Assembly: GCA_963755055.1 (NCBI GenBank)
Contig: CAVWIS010000019.1
Coordinates: forward strand, 73,212-137,211
Source of the DNA: AP-16 sp963755055
GTDB taxonomy: Bacteria; Pseudomonadota; Alphaproteobacteria; Rhizobiales; Xanthobacteraceae
Length of the DNA stretch: 64,000 bases
Direction: 5' to 3'
Position 1 is the first letter of the stretch; the number at the start of each line of letters is the position of its first letter. Both the position numbers and the translations under genes were made by a program. The notes under the pieces are model-generated. The model worked only from the letters and a program-made list of their open reading frames with translations, had not been told where the DNA came from and ran no database searches. Below, piece by piece: positions 63,407 to 64,000 of this stretch.

Positions 63407-63682
63407 CTAGAGGGCGGTTTTTGGGGTCGTCGCGTTGGTGCTGGAAAGCACCTCGACCACCCAGTCGTGAATTTCCGGCAGGTCCCCGGCCAGCCGCTGC
63501 TCGCTTTTAGGGCCGAGCCGCCGCTCATCCACGTTCCATTCCAGCCATACGCGGCGGCTGCGGGCGGTTTTCGGAGGCCGCATCAGCTTCAGCTGCATCC
63601 ATCCGTGGTCCCCTCGTGCCCGTGCGAACAGGACGAAACCGTTGCGGTGTCGGCCGATTTCAGTGTAGTAGGCCATGCTCAT
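63407..63682 (-). CDS. Small phage-like protein of unknown function
   Basis: A 91-residue protein with 'YYTEIGRHRNGFVLFARARG', 'QLKLMRPPKTARSRRVWLEW' and 'LAGDLPEIHDWVVEVLSSTN', suggestive of a small beta-rich fold. ATG 63682 overlaps the upstream gene's stop by 4 bases, so it is translated from the same message. No family recognised. Confidence 0.65.
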   Translation of the reverse strand: MSMAYYTEIGRHRNGFVLFARARGDHGWMQLKLMRPPKTARSRRVWLEWNVDERRLGPKSEQRLAGDLPEIHDWVVEVLSSTNATTPKTAL

Positions 63683-64000
63683 TCGTGCTCCTTGTTGCTG
63701 CGGTTCATCTCGGCGATCATCGCGGCTACCCGCTGCCGCCGCTCCTTTTCCTTCTCCGCATAGTTCGCGAACCTGACGTGCACCGCCTGGTTCACCACCC
63801 CATGCAGCGGGTCGTTAAACTTGCGACTGGGCACGCGGTTGATCCACCCAAACGTGTCCAGCTGATTGAAGATCCGCTCGATGTGTGGCCGGTCCAAATC
63901 CCGCATGGAGCGGGTCCCTCTCGCAACATCGCGATTGGTGATGCGTTCCAACTTGTGTGCCAAGATGTAGCCGGCGACATCGAGCAGCTGATCATGATTG
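63679..64000 (-). CDS. C-terminal part of a phage/plasmid primase-helicase-like protein (DUF3987-type), runs off the right edge
   Basis: The frame is open to the window edge. It begins (from the edge) 'NHDQLLDVAGYILAHKLERI', then 'TNRDVARGTRSMRDLDRPHI' and 'ERIFNQLDTFGWINRVPSRK', ending in a charged helix. This resembles the wing-like end of DUF3987-type proteins used by phages and integrated plasmids in replication; the helicase motifs would be outside the window. Medium certainty. It heads a leftward phage-like gene set. Confidence 0.6.
   Translation of the reverse strand, partial: NHDQLLDVAGYILAHKLERITNRDVARGTRSMRDLDRPHIERIFNQLDTFGWINRVPSRKFNDPLHGVVNQAVHVRFANYAEKEKERRQRVAAMIAEMNRSNKEHE

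Noticed and set aside
63257..63763. Plus-strand 168-codon frame near the right edge
   Set aside because: It runs through the 31-bp inverted repeats and opposite two overlapping minus-strand genes; no domain.

Overview
The window is GC-rich DNA from an alphaproteobacterium of the order Hyphomicrobiales, most likely near Bradyrhizobium, Rhodopseudomonas or Pseudolabrys. This rests on the gene content, the 'AADLPVKAPP' type outer-membrane barrel, the 'MRRREFITLLGG' type signal peptide, and several copies of a palindromic 'GTAGGATGGGT...ACCCATCCTAC' repeat that I associate with this group. No rRNA, tRNA or CRISPR array was recognised.

Bases 1-46000 are chromosomal metabolic genes. Bases 1-4220 hold the 5' end of an IclR regulator, a TcuA-like flavoprotein, a cupin and a frameshifted TPP-dependent enzyme. 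A glutathione S-transferase and an acyltransferase-3 follow. At 6292-9601 a conserved membrane protein is divergent from a TIR-TM-helical-repeat protein. Bases 9616-13672 carry a hydratase, two short-chain dehydrogenases and an SMP-30 lactonase. Bases 14001-19297 are a nitrite-assimilation operon: an FNT nitrite channel, a sirohaem Fe-S reductase, an Fe-S/flavin reductase partner and HemD. Both reductase genes are badly broken in this sequence. A 907-residue CoA-ligase/GNAT (Pat-type) protein follows.

Bases 22761-27974 encode a complete branched-chain-amino-acid-type ABC importer (LivFGMH plus a binding protein). Bases 28147-41340 encode beta-oxidation enzymes: MaoC hydratase, acyl-CoA ligase, three acyl-CoA dehydrogenases, a FadJ/PimF-like fusion, an aldehyde dehydrogenase and two alcohol/NADP oxidoreductases. 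Together they look like uptake and degradation of a carboxylic acid, perhaps a dicarboxylate or alicyclic acid. RidA, a 3-methyladenine glycosylase, a disulphide oxidoreductase, an aspartate dehydrogenase and a TctC-type binding protein close the region.

From a tyrosine integrase at 46229 to the right edge the DNA is a mosaic island. It has lower-GC stretches, secreted proteins of unknown family including a tandem paralogous pair, a P27-type terminase small subunit with its small partner, an orphan TRAP binding protein, an IS91-type element with its recombinase, a fragment of a second IS91 transposase, an XRE regulator/small protein/ParB-like trio, an Omp25-like barrel, a collagen-like phage protein with carbohydrate-binding-like modules, and the 3' end of what may be a DUF3987-type phage/plasmid primase-helicase. 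Several possible mobile inverted repeats lie here.

A caution for any user: at least nine genes are interrupted by single-base frameshifts while the protein remains conserved in alternating frames. Most of these shifts are in 3.1-4.1 kb and 15.1-18.2 kb. This pattern fits sequencing or assembly error at least as well as true pseudogenisation.
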